NCBI GenBank assembly: GCA_024509875.1
Contig: JAMPIV010006401.1
Coordinates: 1 to 64,000 of the forward strand
From: Oreohelix idahoensis
Lineage: Eukaryota > Mollusca > Gastropoda > Stylommatophora > Oreohelicidae
DNA: 64,000 nt
Reading direction: 5' to 3'
The notes under the pieces were generated by a model. The model saw only the letters and a program-made list of their open reading frames with translations. It was not told where the DNA came from and did no database searches. The position numbers and the translations under genes are program-made. Below are positions 34,307 through 47,779 of the stretch, piece after piece; the stretch's first letter is position 1, and every line of letters starts with the position of its first letter.

Positions 34307-35633
34307 TTATTGAGATCTACCGCGACTACTATTACCTCTGAAGTTATCACTGTTGTTATTATCTCTGTAGTTATTATTGTCTCTATTATAACTGTTATCC
34401 TGTTTCAAACTACAGTTTCCATGATTATTATCATGTCTACATTGATGTGAACATCTATTTGTTTGGTTTTGAGGTCTACGCGAGGAAAAGCATCTGTTAC
34501 CATATCCTCTTCTGAAATGCCTAAAATTATTAGGTTGGAAGTAACGAGGACTGTCAGCTCGTCTCCAATTCTTCGAAGAAGAATCACCCTGAAACTGATT
34601 TCCATAATTTTGACCGTAACTACGGTTACTTTTCCTATCAAAATTTTGTTGGAATCTATGACTAGAGTTTTGACCATAAGGTGCTGCCGAAGCAACTGGC
34701 AGACCTTCTTTTACTTTAGAGTTACCAATGGTTACGTGAGGATGCGCAGTTATATACTGGCTACAGAAATCTTCCATTTCGTTTATTGTTTTGGGTTTAC
34801 GTTCATAAAGGAAAGCAAGGAAAGACTCATTGACAGAAGACATGACTTTGTCTCTAAGTATTAAGTCCATAAGTCCTTCATAAGTTTTTTCTGTCTTAGA
34901 CAGCTCCACCCAACGTAAAAAAGTAAGACGTGTCTTTGAAATGAATTCAGAGAATTGTACACCAAATTCTGGCAACATATTTTTAAATTGAAGACGATAG
35001 CCGTCTTCGTCAAGTTGGTATTTCTTTAACAATATAGCCCTGACAACCTCATAGTTGTTCTTGTCAGGCTCATCTACCATGCTTAACATACTCAAAGCAT
35101 CACCTCTAAAGATTAAGCTTGAAAGTGCTTGCATTAGTCTTATCTGAGACCTTATTTGCATCATTAGCATTAACCATGCTCATCACCTTTAATTTCTCAA
35201 CTTCCAAAGCTAAGAGTTTTTCTTCATGCTCCATTTTTGCTTTTCTCTCATCAGACTCTCTTTGTAACTTCCTTTCTTCAGCTTCAGCTTGTTTTTCTAA
35301 TCTTTTATTTTCAGCCTCTTTTTCAAGTCTTTTATTTTCAGCTCTAATTTCTATTTCAAGTCTTTTATTTTTCAGCCTCTTTTTCAAGTCTTTTATTTTC
35401 AGACTCAATCTGTAGTCTCTTTCTCTTCAGCTTTTGCTTCTGCTTCTCTTTTTTGCTTCTCTTTTTTGTTTTTCCATTTCCATTTGGAATCTTTTTTCAT
35501 CCACCTGCATCTGCAGTTTCTTTTGTTCAGCTTCCATTGCTTTATCATATTGAGTAGTTGCAAATTCTTCTAACTTATCACCAGTCTTCCCAAGCAATTT
35601 ACCTTGCTCAATAAAGTGCTCAAATGTAGACAT
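34307..35633 (-). pseudogene. Element 2 gag
   Basis: Start Met at 35633 (MSTFEHFIEQGKLLGKTGDK). A charged coiled coil follows, encoded in two frames (35427-35633 and 35106-35408), with a direct repeat reading KRLEKEAENKRLEKQAE. The capsid part lies in 34307-35170 (WVELSKTEKTYEGLMDLILR). Compared with element 1, about 50 codons at the capsid start are missing near 35110-35125, where the coiled coil runs directly into RGDALSMLSMVDE. The tail is Asn/Asp/Arg-rich and ends at a TAA that overlaps the A9 run preceding the protease frame. No CCHC knuckle. Confidence 0.8.
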
Positions 35634-37057
35634 GATGAGTAATAATATGAGTCCACAATCTGAAATAATTAATTATCTTATTTCAAATTTAATTATAACA
35701 AGTCTTAAATGAAGCACTTGTTTACTCACAACACTATATTATCATCCCAATCTCTGTGGGAAACAAGTCTTATATCAAAGAACTTGTGTATAGACCTTTT
35801 TGAAATATCATCAATCGACTCTTGATCATAGGTGCACTTCCCATTCAATAGTGCACAATACTATTCATCATTTATTAATCATCAGTGTATTAGTAATGCA
35901 CAAGCATAACCCACTATTAAATGTGAATTAACTACTATAAGTGTAACCAATGACTATGTAAACATAATCATAATGTAAACAATAACAATGTAAACATTAC
36001 ACTGTAAACAATACAATGTAAACAATACAATGTAAACAATAACAAAGATTTAGCAACAATACGAAAACATTCGTAGAAATCAACAAAAAATAAAGCGAAA
36101 ATTAAAGAAATATTACAAAAAATGTGATGATATCTACGAGAAGATAATACAAATACAAGACACCACAGTGTATAAACAAAAATGGTATATGAAACTAAAC
36201 AATAGAGAAGAGTAGGCTAGCAAATACAAACAAATCAAAACAGAACTAAAGAATGCAGAAAATAACGAAAACAATACTAACACATGTCATCACAACTAAC
36301 AAAAAATAGCAACAGAAGTCGCTTTGCAAATTCCAGTATCGGAAATTTGCACACCCTACAGAAAACACTCACGATAGACGACCTCTATGACGTGGTATGA
36401 TCTAAGGGAGACACCGCCCAACCGAAAACCCGCAGAAACATAAACATATAAATATAAATATACAAATAACATATAAACATGTAACATCTAAACAAAAGAA
36501 TGAGAAATACAGAAGACTCAGTAGAAGTATAAGGGCACAGTTCACAAACAAACAGGTCACTTAACTTATGGAACTCCAATCGTCAGTACAGCAAAAAACA
36601 GGTGGTAATCAGCATTCTAAGATCGAAGATCCAACGTTGATCACACATCTGAACTTGCATCAAACAGCTAAGACGATGGTTGAGACTTGAGCTTCTAAAC
36701 AGTACAGGCAGTGTACAGGTAGTGTAGTAACGGCACTTGACCTTCTTATCCAAGAGTAAATTGCTTGAATCGGTACTTGGCCTTCTCAAGAACTCGTAGC
36801 AACCAGAACTTGGCCTTCTCAACAACTACAGCAACCTGGAACCTTGATAGCAGCAACTTGTGTTATCCGGCAATATATACAACGCCGGGTACTGTCAAAT
36901 TTCTTGCTTTATGGCAAAACTGCAATTTCGACATTTATCGGGAAACGCCGAGTAGTCTCAGAATTCTTTATGTTGATGTCATGAAAAATGTTGAAATGTT
37001 GATATCATGTAGAATGAAGTGGGTAAGGGACCCCGTGTATGCTGGTACCAGACCAAA
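35634..37057 (-). other. Element 2 leader
   Basis: A 1.4-kb leader without a long open frame. It shares the acctctatgacgtggtatgatct segment with the element 1 leader. Near 36770-36850 is a short imperfect reiteration of 'acttggccttctcaacaactacagcaacc'. Confidence 0.6.
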
Positions 37058-37074
37058 CCAGCTTATGGCCACCA
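37058..37074 (-). promoter_or_regulatory. Element 2 primer-binding site
   Basis: Immediately inside the 5' LTR (two bases away) the element strand reads TGGTGGCCATAAGCTGG. It starts with the TGG complementary to a tRNA CCA end, as required for minus-strand priming. The tRNA species is not identified. Confidence 0.7.
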
Positions 37075-37076
37075 AA

Positions 37077-38486
37077 TGTTGCGTAGCAAAATGTGTGTTG
37101 CGTATAAATGTTCCGTGGATGATGTCACATTTGCCACACAATGTTGAGGGTGTTATATTTCATCTGCTTTCCAAAGGTATAATAATACTGGCACTTGCAG
37201 AGTGGTGTATCACCCTCAGACACCAGGGATGATGAGGCAGAGTAACATGGTGTCTTTAGTCTGGTTTAAGTGTGTGACGTAAGGATAGAGTCAGATAGCT
37301 ACAGTATCATACATGGACGTCACATCAGACCATACAACGTAGAAAGTCAATAAAGCTTTTAACAGCAGTGATGTTTTTTGGCAATATATATTGTGTACGC
37401 CACAATGACAAGATGCATGGACATCGTTATGCAGAAAACATCACAGGTATAGTACAACAGTCATTGTATCATCGACGTAGTCAATTCAACAGGAACAGCA
37501 GACAGCATCATAATAATGTAAATCATATGCCTTTTAGGATATCGTAATCAGCTGTACATGTAGTCAGGTAGTAAACTTCCCCTTTCCATAAGAGCTAGTA
37601 GATATCAACATTTGAGATTAAATCTAGTCTCCTATATTCGACCTCAACAAGACAGGCATGTCTTTTGAGCGTCACATTATCGTCCTCTATGTTCCTTAAA
37701 CAGCAAAGGTATCAAACCTAGATCCATCAATAAAGTTCAGGAAGCAAATGGTCCTTAGGACAGGCATCAATCGATGCGTGACAATATAAGTGGATCGTGA
37801 GCTGAGCAAACTTGTCATATCATAGACTCTATAATGAGGCAGGCTAGGCAAAAGTCAACATCACAAGATGGCGATAAAGTTACTCAGCAAAAAGGATTCA
37901 GTTACCTGTTCATCAGGAATTAAATCACATAAATCACATAGACCTCCAGGCACTTGGAATAACGTAGAGATATATCATCTCAAAAAAGAAGGAACAACAA
38001 TGATGAGGACTCCTTCCTGAATAATATAAGCGAAGACGCTAGCACACCGCTACGTCTCGCCTTACCAGCATTTCTGCTCAGACTGACCTGGGCGGAAATC
38101 ATTCAAAAACTGCCACAAACAAAGACATGCGCAGAACACGCGAATCGAATACAACTCAGCTAGCTTACGAAACGAAGAATGTTCTACGATGTTCGACTAA
38201 AGAATCGAACCTTAAAAGGAAATGAATCTTGAAACATTGCGATTGCCAACTGTTTTCTAAGAACTGACGACCTGAGCGCTCCATATATGGAATTGACTCG
38301 AAATCGTTCACACAAACTATCGGCAACTATACTATCAGACTATCGTCACACGATTAGACAACTAGTAGAAATAAGAAGTGACTACAATTCCATGAGTTAC
38401 TTCCCATGCATTAAAAAATTAAATATAGTCAGAATGCATGGTCAGAATATATAGTCAGAATAAGTTGCGACAAGTTTAGCGCAACA
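37077..38486 (-). repeat. Element 2 5' LTR
   Basis: 1,410 bp, TGTTGC...GCAACA, the uninterrupted counterpart of 26208-27904. It is followed at 38487 by satellite. Confidence 0.92.
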
Positions 38487-40600
38487 GTGTATTATGTATG
38501 TGTGTATTATGTATGTGTGTATTATGTATGTGTGTATTATGTATGTGTGTATTATGTATGTGTGTATTATGTATGTGTGTATTATGTATGTGTGTATTAT
38601 GTATGTGTGTATTATGTATGTGTGTATTATGTATGTGTGTATTATGTATGTGTATTATGTATGTGTGTATTATGTATGTGTGTATTATGTATGTGTGTAT
38701 TATGTACGTGTGTATTATGTACGTATGTATTATGTATGTGTGTATGTGTGTATTATGTATGTGTGTATTATGTATGTGTGTATTATGTATGTGTGTATTA
38801 TGTATGTGTGTATTATGTATGTGTGTATTATGTATGTGTGTATTATGTATGTGTGTATTTTATGTTTGCATGTATTATGTATGTGTGTATTATTATGTTT
38901 TTTTTATTTGTGTGTTTATGTGTGTGTTTTTGTATGTTTGTTTTATTTTTTTTTTTATTTTGTTTTTGTTTTTTGTATTTTTGTGTTGTGTGTTTTTTTG
39001 TATGTTTTTATTATGTGTGTGTTTATTATTTTTTTTTGTTTTTTTTATTTTTATTATTTTTTGTGTGTATTATTATTGTGTATTTTGTATGTGTGTATTA
39101 TTTTTTTTTTGTATTATGTTTTTTTTTTTATTTTTTTTTTGTGTTTTATGTATGTGTGTATTTTGTTGTTATTATGTGTGTTTTGTATTGTGTTTGTGTT
39201 TTTATGTATTTTTTTTGTTTTTTATGTATGTGTTATTTATGTATGTTTGTATTATGTTTTTTGTTTGTATTTTTTTATGTTTTATTTTGTTTTATGTTTG
39301 TTGTGTTTTTTTTTTTTTTGTGTGTTTTATTTTTTGTGTGTATTTTTGTGTTTTTTATTATGTTGTTTTTTTTGTTGTTTATTATTTTTTGTTTATTTTT
39401 TTTTTTTTTTTTTGTGTGTATATATTTTTTGTGTTTTTTTTTTTTTTTGTGTATTATTTTTGTGTTATGTGTGTTTTTTTTTTATGTGTTTATTATTTAT
39501 GTTTGTATTTTTTTTGTTTTTTATTTTTTTTGTTTTATTTGTGTATGTTTTATGTATGTTTTTTTTTTTGTTTTTATGTTTGTTTTTTTTTTTTTTTGTG
39601 TTTTATTTATTGTGTTTATGTTATGTGTGTTTTTTTTTATTTTTTTTTTATGTTTGTATTTGTATTTTTGTGTATTATGTATGTGTGTTTATTATGTATT
39701 GTTTTTTTTATTATGTGTTTTTATGTATTGTGTTTATGTATGTGTGTATTATGTATGTGTGTATTATGTATGTGTGTATTATGTATGTGTGTATTATGTA
39801 TGTGTGTATTATGTATGTGTGTTTTATGTATGTGTGTATTATGTATGTGTATTATTATGTTTGTGTGTATTTTGTATGTGTGTGTTTTATTTTTGTGTTT
39901 ATTTTTTGTGTGTATTATGTTTTTGTTTTTTTTTTTTGTGTTTATTTTTTTGTGTATTTTGTTTTTTTTATGTTGTGTTTTTTATTATGTTTGTGTGCAT
40001 TTTTATGTGTTTATTTTTTTGTTTTTATTATGTTTGTGTGTTATTATTTTGTGTGTTTGTATTTATGTGTGTATTATGTATGTGTGTATTATGTATGTGT
40101 GTATTATGTGTGTTTTTTGTTTGTTTGTTTTATGTTTGTGTGTGTTATGTTGTATTATGTATGTGTGTGTATTATGTAGGTATGTATGTATTATGTGTGT
40201 GTAGTATGTATGTGAGTGTATCATATATGTGTGTGTATTATGTATGTGTTTATTATGTATGTGTTTGTATTATGTATGTGTATATTCTGTATGTGTGTGT
40301 ATTATGTATGTGTGTATTATGTATGTTTGTGTATTATGTATGTGATTGTGTGTATTATGTATGTGTGTATTATGTATGTGTGCATATATATGTGTGTATT
40401 ATGTATGTGTGCATATATATGTGTGTATTATGTATGTGTGCATATATATGTGTGTATTATGTATGTGTGTATTATGTATGTGTGCATATATATGTGTGTA
40501 TTATGTATGTGTGCATATATATGTGTGTATTATGTATGTGTGCATATATATGTGTGTATTATGTATGTGTGCATATATATGTGTGTATTATGTATGATAA
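38487..40600. repeat. 15-bp satellite, block 3
   Basis: Clean 15-bp units at 38487-38880, then a strongly T-enriched degenerate stretch (about 38890-40140) that still contains islands of the unit, then clean and variant units. At 40378-40595 a composite unit of about 28 bp containing gcatatatatgtgtgtattatgtatgt repeats seven to eight times. Open frames of up to about 700 codons here are repeat artefacts. Confidence 0.93.
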
Positions 40601-41261
40601 GCTGTTTTAGCACGAATAGTGAACACCCCCGTCCCCCGCCTCCGCGGCTTAGAAGGTTCTTATGAGAAATTCAGAATATCAAAAGTTTGGTGCGAGCCAA
40701 ACATTATTAAGCTGGTCTTGTAGCAAAGATAAAGGTCACTGATGTCATACAACATCACCACGCGTTGCCGACCTGACGGGCGGGTTGATAAACTGATGTG
40801 TGTTATTTCTGTACATTGATACTGTCACAAGAGAAAGCGAGCTGACGTTTTCAAATCTCCGACTGTGTATGCAGCACGCTATTGTTGTTGCTAGCATAAT
40901 TTAATATTTTATTAATGGTTGTGTCTTTTATTACTGTATTTTATTTCTTGGACTATTTCTGACCATATTTGATATCTAAACAGTCACTGAATCCGTCCTG
41001 TTTGCCGTACGATCTTTGTCAGAACACGTCTCGTCCCTACATCGACCTCTTATTTGAATATCTCTAACTCGAGTCAGATACCTACCATTAGCCTGAATAT
41101 TCTCATTTCGTTTTTAATAGTTTCGCTTTTCAAATAACTTGACTCACACATTTTACGTCCCGTTTTGTGTGTTTATGTGTGTGTGTGTGGGGCGAGGGGG
41201 TGATTATGCCAAGAGGAGAGCAGGACGAAGTCAAAGGGAAAGGGAGAGATCTACAGAACAG
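40601..41261. other. Unique sequence, no gene seen
   Basis: A short C-rich patch (40625-40650) and AT-rich sequence; no coding pattern recognised. Confidence 0.5.
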
Positions 41262-41596
41262 GACAAACATCAGTAGCCAAACATCAGTAGCCAAACATCA
41301 GTAGCCAAACATCAGTAACCAAACATCAGTAGCCAATCAGTATACAAACATCAGTAGCCAATCAGTATACAAACATAAGTAAACAAGCATAAGTATACAA
41401 ACATAAGCGTACAAACATCAGCAGACAAACATCAGCAGACAAACATAAGCGTACAAACATCAGCGTACAAACATCAGCGTACAAACATAAGCGTACAAAC
41501 ATCAGCAGACAAACATCAGCAGACAAACATAAGTATACAAACATAAGCGTACAAACATCAGCAGACAAACATCAGCAGACAAACATAAGCAATCGA
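41262..41596. repeat. 14-bp minisatellite
   Basis: Tandem units of the type acaaacatcagcag, with variants ending cgt, tat or agcc and with catcag/cataag alternation, about 23 copies. Minus-strand open frames across it are rich in Cys, Leu and Val and are not genes. Confidence 0.93.
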
Positions 41597-41899
41597 ATAA
41601 CTTTACCAAGAACAAGAATAGACAACTACGTACATTGCAACATAAAGAGCAAATGAAAAGACATGTGGATCCTTTCGAGTAACTTCTAACTAAGTGTGTT
41701 ACCGGGGCCAGAAAAAGGAGCGCAAAGCAAAGTAACATTGCACCCTACTGGCAATCGTAAAAAAAGCGAAGAAGGAGGGTTGGGCATGGGGCTGGTTATC
41801 CCATCTCGTAAGAAAACGTTTTACCACAAAAGCTTCAATAAACCTATGGATAAGTCAAGTATAGAATATAAATCAAGTCAACCGCCCAATATAGAAGAA

Positions 41900-42160
41900 G
41901 GTCCTCTGGAAAGGAGGCAAACGAGGCAACCCAGAGGATTGATATCCTGGGTCTCAGCGAGACATGGTTGAAGCGCATAGTCCTCAGGACATGAGGAAGA
42001 CAGTGTCCACCACAGAGAAGGGGCGGCTCTAATGCTGTCTAGGGAAGCCCAGAAAGCACTTACAGAAAAGGAATCAATAGGACTATCACGGTTGCCTCCC
42101 CTTTGTTCTGCAGTGATGGTTAAACAATGGCCAAAACCTAGAGTATCCAATGTAGGTCTT
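41900..42160 (+). pseudogene. LINE D endonuclease fragment
   Basis: The plus strand contains DILGLSETWLK, the ETW metal-binding block of a LINE AP endonuclease. After a frame change comes HHREGAALMLSREAQKAL, which matches the next conserved block. A short decayed piece. The C-terminal LINE fragment at 42453-42728 could belong to the same copy. Confidence 0.65.
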
Positions 42161-42340
42161 TAAAGGTATCTACCTTCGCACAAGATTACTCTTGGCAGAG
42201 ATACAGATAGAAGGATGATGATGCTTCTACCTCGAGGGAGTTTCACAAGATATTTAAGAAGTCAAGTACAATGCTGAATGATTCTTAGCAATGTTAACTT
42301 TTATCTGCCCGCCGCCTCTTGTGAAGAAGTATTATATAAT
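42085..42340 (+). repeat. Dispersed repeat, copy 1 (inverse of 47780-48030)
   Basis: Shares ordered blocks with the reverse complement of 47780-48030, including the 28 bases from gattactcttggcagag through atacagatagaag, plus caaaac..gagtatc and tttgtgaagaa. The copies are diverged by small indels. It overlaps the end of the LINE endonuclease fragment, so it may be part of that LINE. Confidence 0.75.
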
Positions 42341-42452
42341 TTAATTAGCTCGTACAAACCCCCAACTGAATTAACTAAATTAATAGCGGAGACGGCCGGA
42401 TATAGTGCTTCATTCTTCAGTATCGCTTCAGGCTATACTGATTTAACTGACC

Positions 42453-42728
42453 ATGCCATTTGAATCCAGATTGGACGAGCAACATTCGTTCAAAGCGGCC
42501 AAGTATAATGATCTGGTCGCGGAGCTGAGACACGATGGGTTCACTGCAAGGGTCATGGCTGTTGAGGTGGGCGCCAGAGGGCTCGTGGCTGCATCAGTGT
42601 ATGATTTATTAAAACTGTTGGGGCTGAGGGGACAGTCGAGAACAACGGCACTGAAGAGGCTTAGTGAGACTGCTGAAAAGGCATCATGCTGGCTGTGGAA
42701 CAACCGCAATGGGCTATGGAACTCGTGA
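42453..42728 (+). pseudogene. LINE RT C-terminal fragment
   Basis: 91 codons reading MPFESRLDEQHSFKAAKYND, then VMAVEVGARGLVAASVYDLL, then KRLSETAEKASCWLWNNR. The pattern PFE...K..KY..L....G......EVG.RG...S...LL..LG......A...E.AE..S.WLW..R is the C-terminal tail of a known class of LINE RT proteins common in fish and invertebrates. The catalytic RT is absent upstream. Confidence 0.7.
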
Positions 42729-43474
42729 CAGTAAACTCTGCGGTACAGAAAACATCAGGAATTTTTCTAAGTCCACAATACGTTGAGTTTTTCGGAGTAC
42801 TGGTGAAAGAGCTATGACTGACGGGCAACACGCGTCGTTTATTATAAGAGGTGTTGGGCACATAATTTCAGTTGCTAACGCGCATTGCTTGCCTCTTCGG
42901 CTTCGCGCACGTGTGTCAGTGTTTGTCCCTAGTCGTGTTGTGCGACGGAACGAACGGAATAATTTGTCTTCTCATTGTTACTTTCACAATTGCCTCCACA
43001 GCTGGTGGAGCTGTGGATTTAAAGTTGCTACCAAAGTGAAATGGGTTCATTTTCGATACAACACAACAAGAGGCTGAGACAATAGGGAGTCATGACTCTA
43101 GTGGTCCCGCCACCATTAGAGTGTAAAGGAGTATACAGGGCCAAAACACTTGTTCGACGGGGGGACGACTTTTGATGATCAGATTGCCTCATGTTGTATT
43201 GCTTTGTAAAGAGTTTCCTATCACAGTGAAATTCTTATTATTATTTTATTATATAGATTTAAAGATGGATATATTAAAGAAGCCGATTCATCCGTGTGCA
43301 CTTCTCTCTGTAATAAATACATAATTTGGAAAAAAAACATATAACAGATTTAAAGATCAACTAATTAGGAAACAAACGTAAATAAATATGAACTGGTGAT
43401 TACTAAATAGTTCGGGCACAATGGGCTGATCACCTGTTTGCCAGTCACTTTGATTACGGAAACAACAACAAATA
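42729..43474. other. No gene seen
   Basis: Mixed-composition sequence without a recognisable protein, RNA or repeat. Confidence 0.4.
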
Positions 43475-43622
43475 AAGATTAATTTGTGGTTGCCCTAAAC
43501 ACGCCACTAGGCGTGATGGGAAACAACGGCAAATAAAATCAATTTGTTGTTGCCCTTAAGACGCCACTAGGCGTGATTGGCCATTGTCTGCTTTGACGGT
43601 CGATGGCTAAGGATGGAAAAAG
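43475..43622 (+). mobile_element. Two partial LINE C 3' tails in tandem
   Basis: The string 'gacgccactaggcgtgat' with 'tttgttgttgccct' is the end of the LINE C reading frame, as at 26870-26900 and, inverted, at 50100-50160. It occurs twice, 43475-43525 and 43535-43620, the second followed by the same 'ctgctttgacggt..atggctaaggat' 3' UTR. A local duplication of a very short LINE end is likely. Confidence 0.75.
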
Positions 43623-45957
43623 AAAGATTACTAAAAAGTAGGTTTCGTCATTGAAACTGATATCGGCTTTAGGAAGCTTAGTTGGTCAATATAGATCAAT
43701 ACGTTTTGTTGAATTGGCCTGCTAAAAATGCCACTTAGCTTCCAAACTGCAAACGTGTTTATGCTGTTGTTTCCGTCGATTCGTCCCTGTGGCGAGCGCA
43801 CGTCTCCTGGTCAAGGCAGTTACCTTCACAACCCAGTGAATGTAGGTTTAAAATGTATAGCAGAAGAGTAGTACAGCTGGTATCGTAGACTCGTACCTCA
43901 AACGGTCTCGTAAAGTCGTACCATAAACTTTAAAGGGAATAAAAGAACAAATTCCGCTGCTAAGTCTTTGTTTTTCCTGATATTAACCAGGCGCCTTTCC
44001 CTCTGTCCGTCAACCTTTTCTCTTATTTTTTACTTTCCCTGAGCGTATATCATAAAACTCAGGGGATATGATGAAAATCACCATTCTTTTAGGTACTTTA
44101 CTGGGAACATTTTGACTGGACAGCAGTAAGTGGCTTGTGCCTGGGTGGACATGTTTAAATATACATACACTTGTTACAAATGATTGTAAATATTTACATA
44201 TGATGGAATCATCTTCCTACTCCTTGCTCCACTTGGAGTCTGGGGTTACCTATGCTTTTGGTTCCTTGTGAAAATCCGCAAAAAGCAATCACCAGCACTT
44301 TGCTGGGGTGGTTCATGAATATATCCTTTTCACGTGCTGAGGTTGTCAGCCTCTTAAGGACCTGTATAACCATCAGCAAGTTTAGACTTGTCAAATTAAA
44401 AGTATCAAAATATGATACAACTTACACCAATACTGGGATCATAGGCTTCTTGCTCAGTTGAATAGTCTCGGCAACTTGATACAGATGCCTCGAACACACG
44501 TCTCGAGTTTTATTTCTATTACAGATCCCCTCTATGACTTTGTGAGTAGGTCCTGTAGGATTCTGGTTTCCGTATTAAATTGTAGAGTTTCCTTGTTATG
44601 TTCAAAAGGTGCTCCAATACGTCCGGTCCTATAAGGTCAGAATCCTTCTATTCTTTTCTGGCTTCAGTCCGAGCTGTCTGCTTTGACGATTCTGGAATGC
44701 AGTGTTGTATGTCTAAAATTATATACGTTATATTGCAGTTTTCCTGCCTACGCTCACACCTGGCATTTCCGACAAAACTTCAAATCAACGTAAATGTAAA
44801 TTAGCCCCTAAACTGCTAAGCCAATTGCATTTGAAAGTGCATGTTATGATAACTCCTCATGGACATTTCTGCATGACTCATGCGTTTGTAAAATTCAAAC
44901 GGTCATTCTCCGTTTATGGATTTGGTATTTCCGTCAATTTTCGGTAATGATTACCACTACACCTTCTTACCGTGACAAAACGTCTGTAGTTTTTACATCT
45001 CCTTTTGGCCCCTCTCTCACTTTTTTATCCACTCCGGCAATATCACTTCTTTTCTTCATTTTTTTCTCACTAATCGCATATTATTTGGCATAATTTTAGC
45101 CCTACATTCTTTTTGCTGCGACCACTCCCAGATGTATTTACGTTCCGCATGGTGAACTGTGGTATTATCGAGGGTAACTAGACCGATCAGCGGATAATAC
45201 TCTTTGTATTAGCTACCTTTGTTAGAGACGGCATGGGTTATCCCATGTGGTCCCGATGCTCCTCGGACACAATACGACCCGGCATGGTATCGAAAAAAGC
45301 CAAATTGTTTGTCTTACTCCCGGCGATAATTTTGTTTGACTCTGGAGAAGGCACGAAAAACACGGGCAAAAATAAGGTAATAGCTTCCGCTTAGATCATC
45401 CCTAGGTAATTATCACGGTTAATCTGTCTGAGAAGACGATATGGGCGGAAGGTAGCATCTGGGCAGAATTAGTTCACATAATTGTCGGTGAGTGTTGCAT
45501 AAAGATGCCGGCGGAAATATTACGGCTTATTGTAAAGATGTCATGCGTGGAAATATTAAATTTATTATTTAAAACACATGGAGAATATTTTGAATTGAAA
45601 CACCCCAACCGAATGCTAAAGGGCTAATCATTGGTTTGATTTGAGAAGCCAGAATAGACAATGAATCTCATTGGAAATTTCGGAGAAAGCACAATCTGTA
45701 ATTTCAACTGGAAACTGAAAATAAAATCTAGCGAAATCAGAGACACAGATCAGAGACTGCATAGCATCGTCACCTGAGCAAACTCCCAGAAGCCAGTGAG
45801 ACATCGGACTTAGAATTCAAAAAATTATAAGTGACAGATCAAGTATTTTGGTAGTATTGAAACTTACAAGTAAACCCGTATATTTAAATACAAGGACTGT
45901 AAACTTAAGGGACCAGGTCTTTAAATAATAAGACTGGAAACCTAAGGAATTGGATCA
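43623..45957. other. No gene seen
   Basis: 2.3 kb of mostly AT-rich sequence. Short open frames (44209-44394, 44598-44804) have no recognisable pattern. Confidence 0.4.
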
Positions 45958-46100
45958 CCCGTCATAAGAGAATATTTCCAGACCAAGTGATTCGCAGAAC
46001 ACCCGATATAAGAGGAATCAAAATATTTCCAGATCAAGTGATTCGCAGAACACCCGTCATAAGAGGAACAAATAAATTTTCTCATGCCAAGTGATTCGAA
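45958..46100. repeat. About 51-bp tandem repeat, 2.7 copies
   Basis: The phrase 'ccaagtgattcgcagaacacccg..ataagaggaa' recurs at spacings of 51 and 53 bp, the third copy being partial. Confidence 0.85.
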
Positions 46101-46218
46101 AGCATATAACCTAAATTGCTTGTATCCATTCTAAACTGTGCGAGGAGATTGTATAACCAAATTGGGGTGAGTTTAACATTTATTTTTAAAATGTGAATTT
46201 GACCTGCGTCTTTCTAAG

Positions 46219-46920
<702 letters not shown>

Positions 46921-46923
<3 letters not shown>

Positions 46924-47779
46924 TCTTGCTAGTCGGGAGGAAAAACCGACAGCAGAGGTGAACCCAGACTCTGAATGGAGCAGTAATGAGTGATGATTAC
47001 ATCACATGTGTCTAAAGTGTTTAGTATCATTTTGTGAGATCTATGTACTTTCTTAATTGTAATTCAGGTTCGCCATTATTCGCGCTGTCCAGACACTTTT
47101 TCCCAGTTTAATACCCAGAAGAGTACTGGTGATTTTTATCATCTTCCGTGAGCTACGCTGTGTACTCAAGAATTTAATTCTTCTGAGAAGTTAACATTGG
47201 TATGTGAATAGCAAGACAATGCACCTGTTAAGCTTCCAACTCAGTGTACTTAACAGAGGCATTTGTCCGTTCTATTTTTTTTCCAAAAGTTCGTGGTTAC
47301 AAGCTATCAGACGGTTTGAAGTACTAACGTTACTACGCCGCTAGTGTGAGAGAAGAGCATTAACACTGACCGCCTACATGGACGAGTTATGTGGAGAAAT
47401 GCACTCATTGCCAAAAAGAAATGACGGAAACCACGGCGACAGGACTCACCTAGACTTAAGTTCTTGTAAAAAAGGCACTAGCAAACGGACTTTTATAACT
47501 CCCCTATCAAGTTTCGATGAGGACTTTTATCTTAAATTCACCATCATTTCTTCCTTATTTTAACTTGTTAAAACTAATTGACTATTAAATATGTTACGTG
47601 TTATTTTAAAACTAAACAATAATGGTTTATTCAGTTATTAGAAGTATGAAAGCAAACGTATGAGCAAGATTCCTTAAGATATATGCATATATAAAGACAT
47701 CTAGAGATATATTTACATATATAGAGCCAATAATTATAAAGAGAATTTCGTTGGATTACACCAACTGGGGGCTTGAACC
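46921..47779. other. No gene seen
   Basis: Unremarkable sequence with no supported feature. Confidence 0.4.

Larger units (their letters stand above)
26208..38486 (-). mobile_element. Element 2: Gmr1-like Ty3/Gypsy retrotransposon with nested insertions
   Basis: A 12.3-kb minus-strand element is bounded by TGTTGCG at 26208 and GCAACA at 38486, with gtgt on both flanks (4 bp, within satellite, so weak). Removing a 2,181-bp DNA transposon (29052-31232) and a 246-bp LINE fragment (26699-26944) leaves about 9.9 kb. The order is LTR, leader, gag, protease, integrase, GPY/F, RT, RNase H, LTR, as in element 1, with which it shares close protein similarity throughout pol. It is defective through stops at 32130 and 31338, gag frameshifts and a gag deletion. 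Confidence 0.9.

Noticed and set aside
34300..34310. Programmed -1 frameshift between gag and protease
   Set aside because: In element 2 the gag stop precedes the slippery run, and similar breaks occur inside domains elsewhere, so homopolymer indels explain the data at least as well. Kept only as a point to check.
38487..40610. 707-codon open frame rich in Phe, Cys, Val and Tyr
   Set aside because: Satellite plus T-rich degenerate sequence; it looks membrane-like only because TTT and TGT codons dominate.
41362..41738. Cys/Leu-rich minus-strand open frames
   Set aside because: Translation of a 14-bp minisatellite.
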